DNA of 64,000 nucleotides, taken from positions 3,782,001 to 3,846,000 of the forward strand of contig NZ_CP027727.1 in the NCBI RefSeq assembly GCF_003851685.1, written 5' to 3'. The stretch is from Pseudomonas sp. R5-89-07 (GTDB lineage: Bacteria; Pseudomonadota; Gammaproteobacteria; Pseudomonadales; Pseudomonadaceae). The notes below the pieces were generated by a model. That model had not been told where the DNA came from and made no database searches. It saw only the letters and a program-made list of their open reading frames with translations. Below, in pieces: positions 47,827 to 56,904 of this stretch; within the stretch, counting starts at the first letter, position 1, and every line of letters starts with the position of its first letter. Position numbers and translations under genes: made by a program.

Positions 47827-48052
47827 TTCCAAGCCCCTGCGCCCTTTGTGGTAGCTGTAGACGCTAGCAAATCACCTGAAAAAATAATAGCTAGCAAAAC
47901 GGATAGGTAGGCACGGGCAAAATACCCATTTATTCATTTGGACAAATATATGTAAGAACTTCCTGTCAGAACGCCCACAAACTACGTCAGGGTTTAATTA
48001 TTAATACACACGCCAAAGACTTTTCCTACAGCACTTGCAACAACATCGCCAT

Positions 48053-48847
48053 TCAAGCGCGCTCTTCCAACCGTTCCCGCAAAAACCGATGACTGCGCGA
48101 AAACAACCGCCGATACGTCAGCAGCACTGCCCCTACCGTGCCCAACGCCGATGCCGCCGCGATCAAAAACATAATCACGATCTGATACCGCACCGCATGC
48201 ACCGGGCTTTCCCCGGCCAGCACCTGGCCGGTCATCATGCCGGGCAGGCTGACGATGCCGACTACGGTCATTTGGTTGAGCGTGGGGATCATCCCGGCGC
48301 GCACGGCCTGGCGGATGGCTTGCTGCGCCGCTTCCCAACGCGAGCCGCCGAGGGCCAGGATCATCTCGATGGTGTTGCGACCCGCGGCCAGTTCCTGGGT
48401 CATGCGCTCTATGCCCAAGGAAACGCCGGTCAGGGTGTTGCCGAGGATCATGCCGAGGATCGGGATCGCGTACTGCGGTTCATACCAGGGGTGGATGCGG
48501 ATCACAGCAAACAGGCCCACCGCCGTGACCAGCCATGAGCTGCCCCACACCGACACAATGCTGTCGACGCGCTGGCCCCGATAGGTACGCCGCCCACGCC
48601 CCGCCGCCGAGAGACCGGCGATCAGGGTCATGGCGCACATCAGCGGCAGTACCACGTACCAATAGGCGAACGCGAACACCCAGCCCAGCAGGTAACCGAT
48701 CGCCAACAGTTGCACCACGGTGCGCACCGCCGCCCACAGCAATTGGCGCTCCAGGCCCAGGCGCAACAGCAGTGACAGCGCGCCATTGATCAGGATCAGC
48801 GAGGCGGCGATGGCCATGTCCAGCGCGGTCAGGTTTTGATAATTCAT
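48053..48847 (-). CDS. FetB-like ABC export permease
   Basis: A 264-residue multi-helix permease of the FetB/YbbM family, which with FetA exports iron in E. coli. It shows LIAGLSAAGRGRRTYRGQR, GMILGNTLTGVSLGIERM and LPGMMTGQVLAGESPVHAVRYQI, all typical of the family. It overlaps the ATPase gene by four bases (ATGA). The GC-rich composition returns here, marking the right border of the low-GC island at about 47.9 kb. Confidence 0.85.
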   Translation of the reverse strand: MNYQNLTALDMAIAASLILINGALSLLLRLGLERQLLWAAVRTVVQLLAIGYLLGWVFAFAYWYVVLPLMCAMTLIAGLSAAGRGRRTYRGQRVDSIVSVWGSSWLVTAVGLFAVIRIHPWYEPQYAIPILGMILGNTLTGVSLGIERMTQELAAGRNTIEMILALGGSRWEAAQQAIRQAVRAGMIPTLNQMTVVGIVSLPGMMTGQVLAGESPVHAVRYQIVIMFLIAAASALGTVGAVLLTYRRLFSRSHRFLRERLEERA

Positions 48848-49521
48848 GGCGGGGACACTCCGTTCAACACCCCGGCACTCATCTGCATGTGGATGTCGCT
48901 CATGCGTCGGGCCTGTTCCAGGTCATGGGACACCCAGATATAGGCGCGGCCGGATGCATGGGCAAACCAGGCATCGATCAACACTTCCACGTCACGGGCG
49001 GAGCTGGGATCGAGGGCCGCGGTAGGTTCATCGAGCAGCAGCACTTCGGGGTTGAGTTGCAAGGTGCGCACCAGGGAAACCACCTGGGACTCGCCTCCGG
49101 ACAGGTCTGCGGCGTTCTTGTCGAGAAAATCTGGCGCCTTGCCGGCGTGTTCGAGCAGCCGGGTGACCGCCTGCAGATCGAAAGTCCGTGGGCGCAGGGT
49201 CTTGAGGCTGAACGGGAAACGCAGGTTGTCCTCCACGGTGCCGTCGAGCAGTGCCGGACGCTGGGACAGGTAGCTGATATGGCTGCGATAGTGCGGAATT
49301 TGTGCATTAGCGATCATCTGGCCGTTCCACAGTACCTGCCCGGAAGTAGGTGCATCGAGCAAGGCCAGCGCGCGCAGGAACACGCTTTTTCCGGAGCCGG
49401 AGGGACCGGTGATCGACACGCGGTCAGCCGGTCTCAAGGCAAAATCGGTCGGCTGGAGCAAGGCCACCTGGCGCCGCTCATCCAGGCGCGTAAGCGCGCG
49501 GGTTTCTATCAATGCGCTCAT
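48844..49521 (-). CDS. FetA-like ABC transporter ATP-binding protein
   Basis: A 225-residue ATPase, the length of E. coli FetA. Walker A is GPSGSGKS near 39-46, the signature is LSGGESQ, Walker B is LLLDEP and the H-loop is VSHD. In this family the signature has E rather than Q after GG, as here. ATG 49521 (MSALIETRALTRL) is the normal start; the 33 extra codons upstream run into the promoter. Together with FetB it is predicted to export iron or a related ligand from the cytoplasm. Confidence 0.85.
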   Translation of the reverse strand: MSALIETRALTRLDERRQVALLQPTDFALRPADRVSITGPSGSGKSVFLRALALLDAPTSGQVLWNGQMIANAQIPHYRSHISYLSQRPALLDGTVEDNLRFPFSLKTLRPRTFDLQAVTRLLEHAGKAPDFLDKNAADLSGGESQVVSLVRTLQLNPEVLLLDEPTAALDPSSARDVEVLIDAWFAHASGRAYIWVSHDLEQARRMSDIHMQMSAGVLNGVSPP

Positions 49522-49652
49522 GGACACGGCGTTCCTGTCAAATCCTATGACGGCAATGGTGCGGCAGACGCCCGAAGATTTCATGAAAAAATTCAAACTA
49601 TCGCCCCCCCTGTCGTTCACACCTTCACGTGCAACGCAAAGTAGGAGGCAAC

Positions 49653-50729
49653 ATGCAATACCGACAACTGGGTCATTCCGGCCTGCTGGTTTCGGAAATC
49701 ATCCTGGGCACCGTGCCCTTTGGCGGTCGCGCCGAGTTCGCAAAATGCGGTGCGGTGGACGTACCCCAGGCCAGGCGCATGTTCGATATTGCGTTCGAGG
49801 CCGGGGTGAATATGATCGACACCGCCGACCTCTACTCCCATGGCCTGGCCGAGGAAGTGGTCGGTAAAGCCCTGGGCGACAAGCGCAACGACATCCTGCT
49901 GGCGACCAAGGGCCGCAGCCCGGTGGACCAGAACCCGAACAATTCCGGCTCATCGCGCTATCACCTGATTCGCGCCTGTGAAGCCAGCTTGAAGCGTCTG
50001 GGCACCGACCATATCGACTTGTACCAACTGCATAACTGGGACGGCCTGACGCCCATCGAAGAGACGCTCGAAGCCCTGCGCCTGCTGGTCGGCTCAGGCA
50101 AGATCCGCTACTTCGGCACCAGCAACTTCACCGCCTGGCAGATGATGAAAACCCTGGGCAAGGCCGAGCTGCACGGCATGCTCAAACCGATCACCCAGCA
50201 GATCTACTACACCCCCGAGTCCCGCGAAGCCGAGTACGAGCTGCTGCCGCTGGCGCTGGACCAACAGGTCGGCACGCTGGTGTGGGGGCCGATGGGTGAA
50301 GGCCTGCTGACCGGCTCGACCCGCCGTGGGCAAAAACCACCGGCCGATACCCGCCAGGGCAGTGACTGGCCAGAACCCTATGTGCATGACCCGGAACGCG
50401 CGCTGGACATCATCGAAACCCTGGCCGCCGTGGGCGATGAACACGGAGTCTCGGTGGCGCGCACCTGCCTGGCGTGGCTCAAGGACCGCCCAGGGATCAC
50501 CTCGCTGATCGTCGGCGCCCGCACCGAGGCCCATCTGCGTGACAACCTGGCGGCCACGGAGTTGAAGCTGACTGAGGAGCAGTCTTCACGCATCGAAGCC
50601 GTGACGCGCCGCCAGCCGTTGTACCCGTACTGGCATCGGTTCACCGCAGGGATCGATCGCTTTGATCCGGCGGAGCAACCGTTCCTTGCCGAGCACCAGA
50701 AAACCATGGATGCGCGCAAGGACAAATAG
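49653..50729 (+). CDS. aldo/keto reductase
   Basis: A 358-residue TIM-barrel NAD(P)H-dependent oxidoreductase. The catalytic residues are visible: Asp and Tyr in MIDTADLYSHG, Lys in LLATKG and His in YQLHNWDG. The C-terminal cofactor region has SLIVGARTEAHLRDN. It resembles the YajO/YghZ-like group. ATG 49653 follows TAGGAGG by five bases. It is divergent from fetA with a 131-base gap, and followed by hairpins at 50732-50748 and 50756-50782. Confidence 0.88.
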   Translation: MQYRQLGHSGLLVSEIILGTVPFGGRAEFAKCGAVDVPQARRMFDIAFEAGVNMIDTADLYSHGLAEEVVGKALGDKRNDILLATKGRSPVDQNPNNSGSSRYHLIRACEASLKRLGTDHIDLYQLHNWDGLTPIEETLEALRLLVGSGKIRYFGTSNFTAWQMMKTLGKAELHGMLKPITQQIYYTPESREAEYELLPLALDQQVGTLVWGPMGEGLLTGSTRRGQKPPADTRQGSDWPEPYVHDPERALDIIETLAAVGDEHGVSVARTCLAWLKDRPGITSLIVGARTEAHLRDNLAATELKLTEEQSSRIEAVTRRQPLYPYWHRFTAGIDRFDPAEQPFLAEHQKTMDARKDK

Positions 50730-50755
50730 CCCTGCTGCGATACAGCAGATCGATA

Positions 50756-50782
50756 GGTGGGAGGGGCTTGTGCCCTCTCACC
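50756..50782. repeat. REP-like hairpin after the aldo/keto reductase gene
   Basis: GGTGGGAGGGGC, loop TTGT, then GCCCTCTCACC form an imperfect stem of about eleven pairs, related to the GGGAGGGGGCTTGCCCCC units but altered. A second hairpin CTGCTG-CGATA-CAGCAG precedes it at 50732-50748. Together they may end the reductase transcript. Confidence 0.55.
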
Positions 50783-50800
50783 TTGATCAAGGAGACAGCG

Positions 50801-51043
50801 TTGATCGCACAAATCATGATCGCCGCCCTCGGGGTGGTCGCCATCTGGTTCAGCCAAAGCAAACGTCTGAACGTACGCCGCTACGCCTGCCTGTTCGGTA
50901 TGGCCGGCCAGCCGTTCTGGTTCTGGTCGTCGATCAATGCCGAACAGTGGGGCATTGTGCTCCTCAGTTGTTTTTATACGGTGGCCTGGGCCAAAGGCAT
51001 CAAGACCCATTGGATTGATCGCAAGCCCGACGAGCCCGTCTGA
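50801..51043 (+). CDS. small membrane protein of unknown function
   Basis: An 80-residue protein with hydrophobic segments at its N-terminus (IAQIMIAALGVVAIWF) and in its middle (FGMAGQPFWFWSSI, then GIVLLSCFYTVAWAKGI), ending in a charged tail. I do not recognise the family. The best start is TTG at 50801, seven bases after AAGGAGA; the longer open frame from 50768 begins inside the hairpin region and has no ribosome site. Confidence 0.6.
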   Translation: MIAQIMIAALGVVAIWFSQSKRLNVRRYACLFGMAGQPFWFWSSINAEQWGIVLLSCFYTVAWAKGIKTHWIDRKPDEPV

Positions 51044-51194
51044 GATTGCAATTGAGCGCCGCACTGCCTATATTTTGCGCCTGGCGCTCTCTACGCCACC
51101 TTCCGCGGAAAGGGCTGCGCCCAAGACACACAGCTGCACCTCATTTCTACGACTCCCAACCTTAAAGCGGAAAAGGTTTGTGCAAGGAGCTCGT

Positions 51195-52409
51195 ATGTCA
51201 CATCCCCCTTTTGCCTCCAATACCAACGGTCGCCTCAACCTTGAGCAGCAGCGCAAACGCGCCAAGGAACTGTTGGCGCAGCTTAAACACCAGGACCCCG
51301 GCGCAGCCTTGTCCCAAGCCCAATGGCACATCGCCAGACAGTTAGGCTTCAGCAGTTGGTCCAAGCTCAAGGCCCATGTCGAGGCCCTTGATTTCGCCGC
51401 ACGCCACCCAGATTTCATTGCCAGCGACGAAGCCCGCACCACTCACTGGCGGTGCGGCAATGACATCGCCCACAGCCTACAACTGGCGGGGTTCAACGGG
51501 CAATTCAGGATGCTGACCGACCCGCTGTGCATGGGCCCGGTACGCGACCTGCCTGGCGGTGAATACCAAACCCTGCGCGGAGCCTTCATCAGCCGCGCAT
51601 TCGGCTTGAACGCAACTGACGTGGCGCGGCGATTGGCCGATGAATATGCCCAGCTCCAAACCCTGGCTACAGCGCAGCACAGTGTGCTGTGGTGCGAAGC
51701 GGATGCCTACGACCAGCTGTTTCTGGTTCGCGCCTTGGCGGGTCTTGAACGGCTACCGCCTAAACTTGAACTGATTGAAGTGGACCATATTCCCGGCGTC
51801 GAGCGCTTTATCGGGATCGGCCAATTGGCTCCCGATGTACTCGCCTGGCTCTGGCCGCAGCGACGCATAATCGATGAGGCCGCGATACAACTGGCCAAAC
51901 AGGCGTGGACGGCGTACTGCAGCCACTCACCTTTGCAATGGGCGCAATTGGCTCACGGAAACCATCGCGCCCTGCCCTTTCTCGCTCCGGCGCTGCTGCG
52001 CCAGTTGCAGGAGTTGCCTGGATCGCAGGATGGCTTGTCCCTGACCGAACGGCTGGCCCTGAGCTACATCGCCGATGCCGGGCCAGTGCCATTTGGCCGG
52101 GTATTCGCAGAACTGATGGCCAAGCGCGAACCGCTGCCGTTTCTGGGTGACATGATGTTTCATGCGTTGTTGCGGCCGTTGATCAATGGCGACCAGCCGT
52201 TGCTGGTGCAAACCGAGACGCATCTTGAGTGGCCTCGGCGGCGCTTGGCATTGACTGCGTTAGGTCTTGAAGTGCTCGACGCAAACGCCTATTGGCCCGA
52301 CCACAGCTCACACGTTCGCTGGGTTGGGGGCATCTGCATTGAACCAGGTCAGCCTCACTGGACGGTTGACGAGGATGCTCAGCCCATTTGGCGAAGCGTC
52401 ATCGAATAG
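51195..52409 (+). CDS. DUF1835-domain-like protein
   Basis: A 404-residue soluble protein. Residues 1-65 include helical LNLEQQRKRAKELLAQLKHQDPGAALSQAQWHIARQLGFSSWSKLKAHV-type sequence, often seen before ankyrin or DUF1835 regions. From about 85 on, HWRCGNDIAHSLQLAGFNG and MGPVRDLPGG fit DUF1835, whose role is unknown. ATG 51195 follows AAGGAG. The open frame upstream of this ATG passes through non-coding sequence. The 3' end overlaps a possible small ORF on the other strand. Confidence 0.7.
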   Translation: MSHPPFASNTNGRLNLEQQRKRAKELLAQLKHQDPGAALSQAQWHIARQLGFSSWSKLKAHVEALDFAARHPDFIASDEARTTHWRCGNDIAHSLQLAGFNGQFRMLTDPLCMGPVRDLPGGEYQTLRGAFISRAFGLNATDVARRLADEYAQLQTLATAQHSVLWCEADAYDQLFLVRALAGLERLPPKLELIEVDHIPGVERFIGIGQLAPDVLAWLWPQRRIIDEAAIQLAKQAWTAYCSHSPLQWAQLAHGNHRALPFLAPALLRQLQELPGSQDGLSLTERLALSYIADAGPVPFGRVFAELMAKREPLPFLGDMMFHALLRPLINGDQPLLVQTETHLEWPRRRLALTALGLEVLDANAYWPDHSSHVRWVGGICIEPGQPHWTVDEDAQPIWRSVIE

Positions 52410-52528
52410 GCTTGCTCGCCAGAGAAGCCTTCCATGATGAGCTCGATGAGGGCTTCTCTGTATTCGCTCACGTTCAAGGGAAAACCGGGTTTATTCGCCT
52501 GATAGTAAGCCGCCATGCGCATAGGCAT
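52379..52528 (-). CDS. small ORF, 49 residues, possible gene or gene remnant
   Basis: The frame reads ordinary-looking protein sequence (MRMAAYYQANKPGFP, then REALIELIMEGFSGEQAYSM) and ends inside the 3' part of the DUF1835-like gene. ATGs are at 52528, 52522 and 52516; no convincing ribosome site precedes them, and an in-frame TAG lies 9-12 bases before the first. I do not recognise it. It may be a remnant or a small antitoxin-like gene, but chance cannot be excluded. Confidence 0.3.
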   Translation of the reverse strand: MPMRMAAYYQANKPGFPLNVSEYREALIELIMEGFSGEQAYSMTLRQMG

Positions 52529-52645
52529 CGACACAACCTATAGCAGCCAACCGTAACCACGATGCGAAGCGAGCCGCTCTTGATCTTGCTTTTGATCATA
52601 GTCTCAGGCGCCCCGCGTTTATTCAGGATTAACGCGTCGCCTAGA

Positions 52646-52800
52646 CGTTTTTCGCGAGCAAGCTCGCTCCTACAGAGGGCCTTTTGCTTGACTGACTGGC
52701 ATTAGGGCAAGCCCCTACCACGGCTTCGGCTCCCGGGCCGTCACGGGAGCAAGCTCCCTCGCCACAGGTTCAGAGCCGTGTCAAAGTTATGTAGATACCC
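52646..52800. repeat. composite REP cluster, partly shared with 7.5-7.7 kb
   Basis: The 478-base gap 52410-52887 has no firm gene besides the small ORF. It contains a GCGAGCAAGCTCGCTCCTAC unit (52652-52674), the run TGACTGGCATTAGGGCAAGCCCC (about 52693-52715), a CGGGAGCAAGCTCCCTCGCCACA unit (52743-52766) and a 37-base segment ending GTAGATACCC (52764-52800). The same run and segment occur at about 7672-7694 and 7505-7541 in a different order, showing that the units travel with their spacers. Confidence 0.7.
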
Positions 52801-52887
52801 ATGTCGCCCTGCGGCAACCCAGGCATTGGAGCCTTGAATCCCAAGCACCGCCTGAGACGCAACCGCTTCCACCTGCGAGCCCTCACC

Positions 52888-53724
52888 ATGCGTAACCTGA
52901 TTTTCGCCACCGCCAGCCTTTTATCCATCGCCCTCACCGGCTGCCAACAAACCCCACCGGCCAACGACCAGCTGGACGCCGTGCTCTGGACCCAGACCTC
53001 CATCGAGCACGAGTTGATCTACCGCCAGCTCTTTGCCAACGCTACGCGCCAGCTCGATGCCGCCCTGGCCGATCCGACCTGGGACGCCCTGCCCGTTGCT
53101 GCGCGAGAGTTGAAAGGGCTGCCCCCGGCTGTGGTGGTGGATATCGACGAAACCCTGCTGGACAACGTGCCGCTCAATGCCCGCGACATTCTCACCAACC
53201 AGGTGTATTCCTACGACCGCTGGAACACCTGGGTCGACCAGGCCAAGGCTGGAGCCCTGCCGGGTTCGGTAGCGTTTCTGCAAGCGGCCCGGCAAAAGGG
53301 CGTCAAGGTCTATTACCTCACCAACCGCGAACACAGCCAGGTTGCCGCCACGGCGCGGAACTTGCGCTTGCGCGGTTTTCCGATTGAGGCCGATGACCAG
53401 ATCCTTGCAGCCAGCACGCCCACCGGCCACTGCGAAAGCGCCGGCTACGGCAAGAACTGCCGACGCCAATGGGTCGCCAGCCATGCGCGGGTGTTGCTGA
53501 TGGCCGGCGATTCCCTGGGGGATTTCGTACAAGCCGAACACAACACGCTGGCGGCCCAGCGCAAGGCCGTCGAACCCTATGTGAACTGGCTGGGGCAGCG
53601 CTGGTTCCTGCTGCCCAACCCGAGTTACGGCAACTGGTACAGCGCGCCGTATGGGGATAATGAGAAGCTGCCGTTCGAGCAAAAGCGCAGGTTCAAACAG
53701 CAGGCGCTGCAGTTGCAGCAGTAA
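52888..53724 (+). CDS. HAD-family acid phosphatase lipoprotein (e(P4)-like)
   Basis: A 278-residue secreted lipoprotein. The signal ends in the lipobox LTGC with Cys near 19. The HAD motif I is VVDIDETLLDN near 85-95, motif II Thr is in YYLTNRE, and the late acidic motif is GDSLGDF. This is the 5'-nucleotidase, lipoprotein e(P4) family, which dephosphorylates nucleotides at the outer membrane. ATG 52888 gives a normal signal peptide; the 29 codons upstream overlap a repeat. Confidence 0.85.
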   Translation: MRNLIFATASLLSIALTGCQQTPPANDQLDAVLWTQTSIEHELIYRQLFANATRQLDAALADPTWDALPVAARELKGLPPAVVVDIDETLLDNVPLNARDILTNQVYSYDRWNTWVDQAKAGALPGSVAFLQAARQKGVKVYYLTNREHSQVAATARNLRLRGFPIEADDQILAASTPTGHCESAGYGKNCRRQWVASHARVLLMAGDSLGDFVQAEHNTLAAQRKAVEPYVNWLGQRWFLLPNPSYGNWYSAPYGDNEKLPFEQKRRFKQQALQLQQ

Positions 53725-53767
53725 CCGCGCGCGCGGGTCTCTTCACTGTTTGACGCTTGCGCTCCAC

Positions 53768-54190
53768 TCACCCCGCCCTGGCCGCCACCGCCTCCACTTC
53801 CACCAGCGCCCCCGGCAGGGGCAACGCCACCACCTGCAACGCGGTGCGCGCCGGCTTGTTCGGTTGCTCGGGAGTGGCGAAAAACTGCGTGTAACCACGC
53901 TGCAGCCCGGCGAAATCCAGCTTGCCGTCGGTTTCCGGGGCGCCGACCAGGAAGACTCGCAACTGCACGATATCGCCCAGGTCGAGGTCCTGCTGCCGGA
54001 GGATCTTGCGCAGTTTGTTGAACACCGACACCGTCTGCACTTCGGTGTCGCCGTAAACCCCGGGAACGTTCGGGTCGGCCGGGTCCGGCAAGGTGCCGCT
54101 GACAAAGACCAGGCTGGCCGAGGCCGGCACGGTCACGGTTTGCGAGATGGGAAAATCGCCGACGCTGGTGCGTTGGATGCTATCGCTCAT
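53768..54190 (-). CDS. RidA/YjgF-family protein
   Basis: A 140-residue RidA-like protein. RidA members deaminate reactive enamine/imine intermediates; this subgroup is larger and less studied. Features are an N-terminal strand, VFVSGTLPDP, VFNKLRKILRQQDLDLGDIVQLRVFLV and a C-terminal TALQVVALPLPGALVEVEAVAAR. The usual arginine is visible in the last region (PARTALQV). ATG 54190 follows GGAG. It converges with the phosphatase gene and is followed, on its upstream side, by a REPIN and the flavin amine oxidase operon. Confidence 0.82.
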   Translation of the reverse strand: MSDSIQRTSVGDFPISQTVTVPASASLVFVSGTLPDPADPNVPGVYGDTEVQTVSVFNKLRKILRQQDLDLGDIVQLRVFLVGAPETDGKLDFAGLQRGYTQFFATPEQPNKPARTALQVVALPLPGALVEVEAVAARAG

Positions 54191-54246
54191 GGTGTTGCTC
54201 CTTGATTGAATGTCTACACAACTCTCGAAGGCTGCCCCCTCCCCCT

Positions 54247-54356
54247 TGTGGCGAGGGAGCTTGCTCCCGCGGGGCCGGGTCAGGGTTCGCCGCGCTCGTG
54301 GCTTTACACGATTGGGACTGCTACGCAGTCCAGCGGGAGCAAGCTCCCTCGCCACG
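54247..54356. repeat. REPIN of the GTGGCGAGGGAGCTTGCTCCC family
   Basis: Two inverted units (about 54247-54270 and 54333-54356) flank a 60-base spacer between the RidA and amine oxidase genes. Confidence 0.85.
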
Positions 54357-54367
54357 ACGGCGCAGTC

Positions 54368-55951
54368 TCATGACGCCGCCAATGCCGCGCTGTGGCGCTG
54401 TTGCGTTACGCGCTCCGCCAATTGCGCAACCACATGCCGCGCCGAATTGGCCGCCGACTCCTGCCAAATACCCACGCCGCTTTGCACCAGACCGTCGCCG
54501 GCGAAATAGACGCGGCCGTGGGCCTGTTCCAGCAGCGCGCTGGCATCGGCCGGGAAATGCTCGCGTTGCAGCCACGGGCCTTCGCTGTAGGGGACCTGTT
54601 CCCAGGACACCGCCAACGGGTGGCGCAGATGCCTGGAATAGCCTGGGTGCAGCAGTTCCACGGCTTGCCGGGAGGTGGCGTATTGCGCGTCAAGCGACTG
54701 CGCGCCGAACACGTCGGCGCCCTCCCCGGTGACGTAACCGGCCACCAGTACGCCTTCGCGGGTATTGAGGTCGTTGCTCGGGTACCAGAGCAAACGCGCC
54801 GGGTGCTCGACCCAGGACAGGCCGCCATAGGTGCGGTAATCGCTTTCCCAGAAGCGCGGCGATTGCCACGCCACTTTGGTCGCCTGGTCGCTGCGGGTGC
54901 TGAGCAGGGCCGCCTTGATCGGGTCGCTGAAATCGGTGTCGAGTCTGGCCAGCAACGGCAGCGGCAAGGTGGAGACCAGGTAATCGGCGCGCACCACTTG
55001 CTCACGGCCGCTGTGCTGGTCGTGATAGGTCACCGCCACGCCGTCTTCCAACTGGCGGATCTGCCGCACCTGGGCGCCCAGTTGCACCTGCTCGCGCACG
55101 CGCTGGTAGAACGCCTCGGTGATACGGTCCATGCCGCCCACCGGCTGAAACATGGTCGCTGAAAACTCAGGGAACTCAGTGTGCAGCAGCGCGCCCCAGA
55201 GTTCGGGATGCAGCAGGCGCTCAAGGCCAATCGGCGTCGCGCTGGCGGGCAGTGCGCCGGGGTGTGCGGGCGATTCAAGGTGGCCGGCGCGCAGGCTGCC
55301 TTCGTAGGCCAATGCTTGGGACAGGTCGCCATACACCTGCAGGAAGGCGAGCAATCGCGTGCGCTCCTCAACGGTCAATACGTCATCGAGCGCATCGCGC
55401 TGCACCGCCTTGGCGAGCAGGCCGGACAGATGCCCGCGTGCATCGTTGACCGCCTGGCCGACGGTGAACGCCGGTTGTTGCAGGTCTGGCCGCACCTGGG
55501 CGCCATGGCTGCTGTTGACCAGCACCTCCAGCGGCACGCCCAGTTCGCTGCAATAGTCGAGGATGGTGCGATGCTGGCTGGGGATGCGCGCCGGGCCGGC
55601 ATTGAAATACTGGCCCGGATCGAACGCCACCGTTTGCGAGCGGCCATCCTTGTAGTCCACGCGGTCGCCGTGGCGCAGGGTCCAGGTGCGTCCGCCCACG
55701 CGGTCGCGGGCCTCCAGCACTTGCACGGTGAACCCGGCCCGCTTCAGTTCCAGCGCGGTGACCAGCCCGGCAATCCCGGCGCCCAGTACCAGCACGCGGG
55801 TGCCCTGCCCCAGGCCGTCCTTGAGTTTCAGCGGTTGCGGCCGCCGGTGTGAAGACGGCCCCAGTCCCAGTGCAGCCAGCGCATCCTCGGCCGCCTTTTC
55901 GCCGCCGACTGCGGCGATGCTCGACAGTGCTTCACGTCGTGTCAGTCCCAT
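54368..55951 (-). CDS. flavin monoamine oxidase / L-amino acid oxidase
   Basis: A 527-residue amine oxidase family flavoenzyme. The FAD dinucleotide motif VLVLGAGIAGLVTALELKRAG is near 53-73, followed by VLEARDRVGGRTWT, and the C-terminal FAD motif YFAGDGLVQSGVGIW is near 490. The N-terminus has MGLTRREAL, a twin arginine, but the following stretch is not very hydrophobic, so Tat export is doubtful. It is the last gene of an operon with a TonB receptor and a polar amino acid ABC transporter, so its substrate is probably the imported compound. Confidence 0.85.
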   Translation of the reverse strand: MGLTRREALSSIAAVGGEKAAEDALAALGLGPSSHRRPQPLKLKDGLGQGTRVLVLGAGIAGLVTALELKRAGFTVQVLEARDRVGGRTWTLRHGDRVDYKDGRSQTVAFDPGQYFNAGPARIPSQHRTILDYCSELGVPLEVLVNSSHGAQVRPDLQQPAFTVGQAVNDARGHLSGLLAKAVQRDALDDVLTVEERTRLLAFLQVYGDLSQALAYEGSLRAGHLESPAHPGALPASATPIGLERLLHPELWGALLHTEFPEFSATMFQPVGGMDRITEAFYQRVREQVQLGAQVRQIRQLEDGVAVTYHDQHSGREQVVRADYLVSTLPLPLLARLDTDFSDPIKAALLSTRSDQATKVAWQSPRFWESDYRTYGGLSWVEHPARLLWYPSNDLNTREGVLVAGYVTGEGADVFGAQSLDAQYATSRQAVELLHPGYSRHLRHPLAVSWEQVPYSEGPWLQREHFPADASALLEQAHGRVYFAGDGLVQSGVGIWQESAANSARHVVAQLAERVTQQRHSAALAAS

Positions 55952-55962
55952 GTTCGATACTC

Positions 55963-56886
55963 CTAATCCGGCAGCCCAGGTGGGTTGATCAGCGATTGGT
56001 CAACGCGCTCCACATCCAGGCCCCAACGCTGCAACACTTGCGCGTATTGCCCCCCGGCAATCGCACCTTCAAGGGCGGTGTGGATCGGCTTGACCAGGCC
56101 GTTGTCTTTGCGCGTGGTCACGGCGATATCGGCCTGCAACGGCCAGCCGCCGTTGACGGTGCCGACGCGCTTGATGCCGCCGGTGATCGCCGCCGAATAG
56201 GCGTACACCGAGTTGGGCCCGAACAGCGCATCGCTGCGCCCCGACTGCACCGCCAGTTGCGCGGCGGCCTGGTCATCGAAGTACTGCAGCAGCGCAGGCT
56301 TGAGGCCAGCCTTTTCGTTCGCCTCGTTCCATGCCAGCAAGACCTTTTCCTGGTTGGTACCGGAGCCGACGATGATCTTCAGCCCGGCAATGTCGGCGGC
56401 CTGCTTGATCTCGCTGATCGGGCTGGTGCTCTTGACGTAAAAGCCGAGCACATCCTGTCGATAGGTGGCGAAGTCAAACCGCTTCTTGCGCGCCTCGGTC
56501 ACGGTGACGTTGCTGATCACCGCGTCGTACTTGCCCGAACTGACGCCCAGGGGCCAGTCCTCCCAACTGGTCTGCACCACGTTGAGTTGCAGGCCGAGGC
56601 TGTCGGCCACCAACTGCGCGGTGTCGGCTTCGCTGCCGATGGTGGTCTTGTCATCGCTGGCCAGCAGCGCCAGGGGTGGCCCGGCCACGCCGGACACGGC
56701 GACGGTGAACTTGCCGGGCTGGGCGAACTTGAAGCCCGGCGGGATTTGCGCGATGGCCGCTTCGTTACGTGGCGCATGAATGCGCGGGCGGTCCGGGCTG
56801 AGGTCGACCTGCTGCACCGCGAACACCTGGGGTGCGGTGCCGATGGCAAGCGTCAGCACGGCCAGGCGGATAGGTTGGGTAAACAT
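55963..56886 (-). CDS. ABC transporter substrate-binding protein (polar amino acid family)
   Basis: A 307-residue periplasmic binding protein of the family 3 type. A signal peptide ends near AVFA at about residue 23. Core motifs include LALLASDDKTTIGSEADTAQLVADSLGLQLN, a SGKYDAVISNVTVTEARKKRFDFATYRQD region and GSGTNQEKVLLAWNEAN. It binds a polar amino acid or opine-like compound and delivers it to the permease. Spacing to the ATPase gene is 18 bases on the same strand. Confidence 0.85.
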   Translation of the reverse strand: MFTQPIRLAVLTLAIGTAPQVFAVQQVDLSPDRPRIHAPRNEAAIAQIPPGFKFAQPGKFTVAVSGVAGPPLALLASDDKTTIGSEADTAQLVADSLGLQLNVVQTSWEDWPLGVSSGKYDAVISNVTVTEARKKRFDFATYRQDVLGFYVKSTSPISEIKQAADIAGLKIIVGSGTNQEKVLLAWNEANEKAGLKPALLQYFDDQAAAQLAVQSGRSDALFGPNSVYAYSAAITGGIKRVGTVNGGWPLQADIAVTTRKDNGLVKPIHTALEGAIAGGQYAQVLQRWGLDVERVDQSLINPPGLPD

Positions 56887-56904
56887 GGGCAGTCACTCCT
56901 TGAA

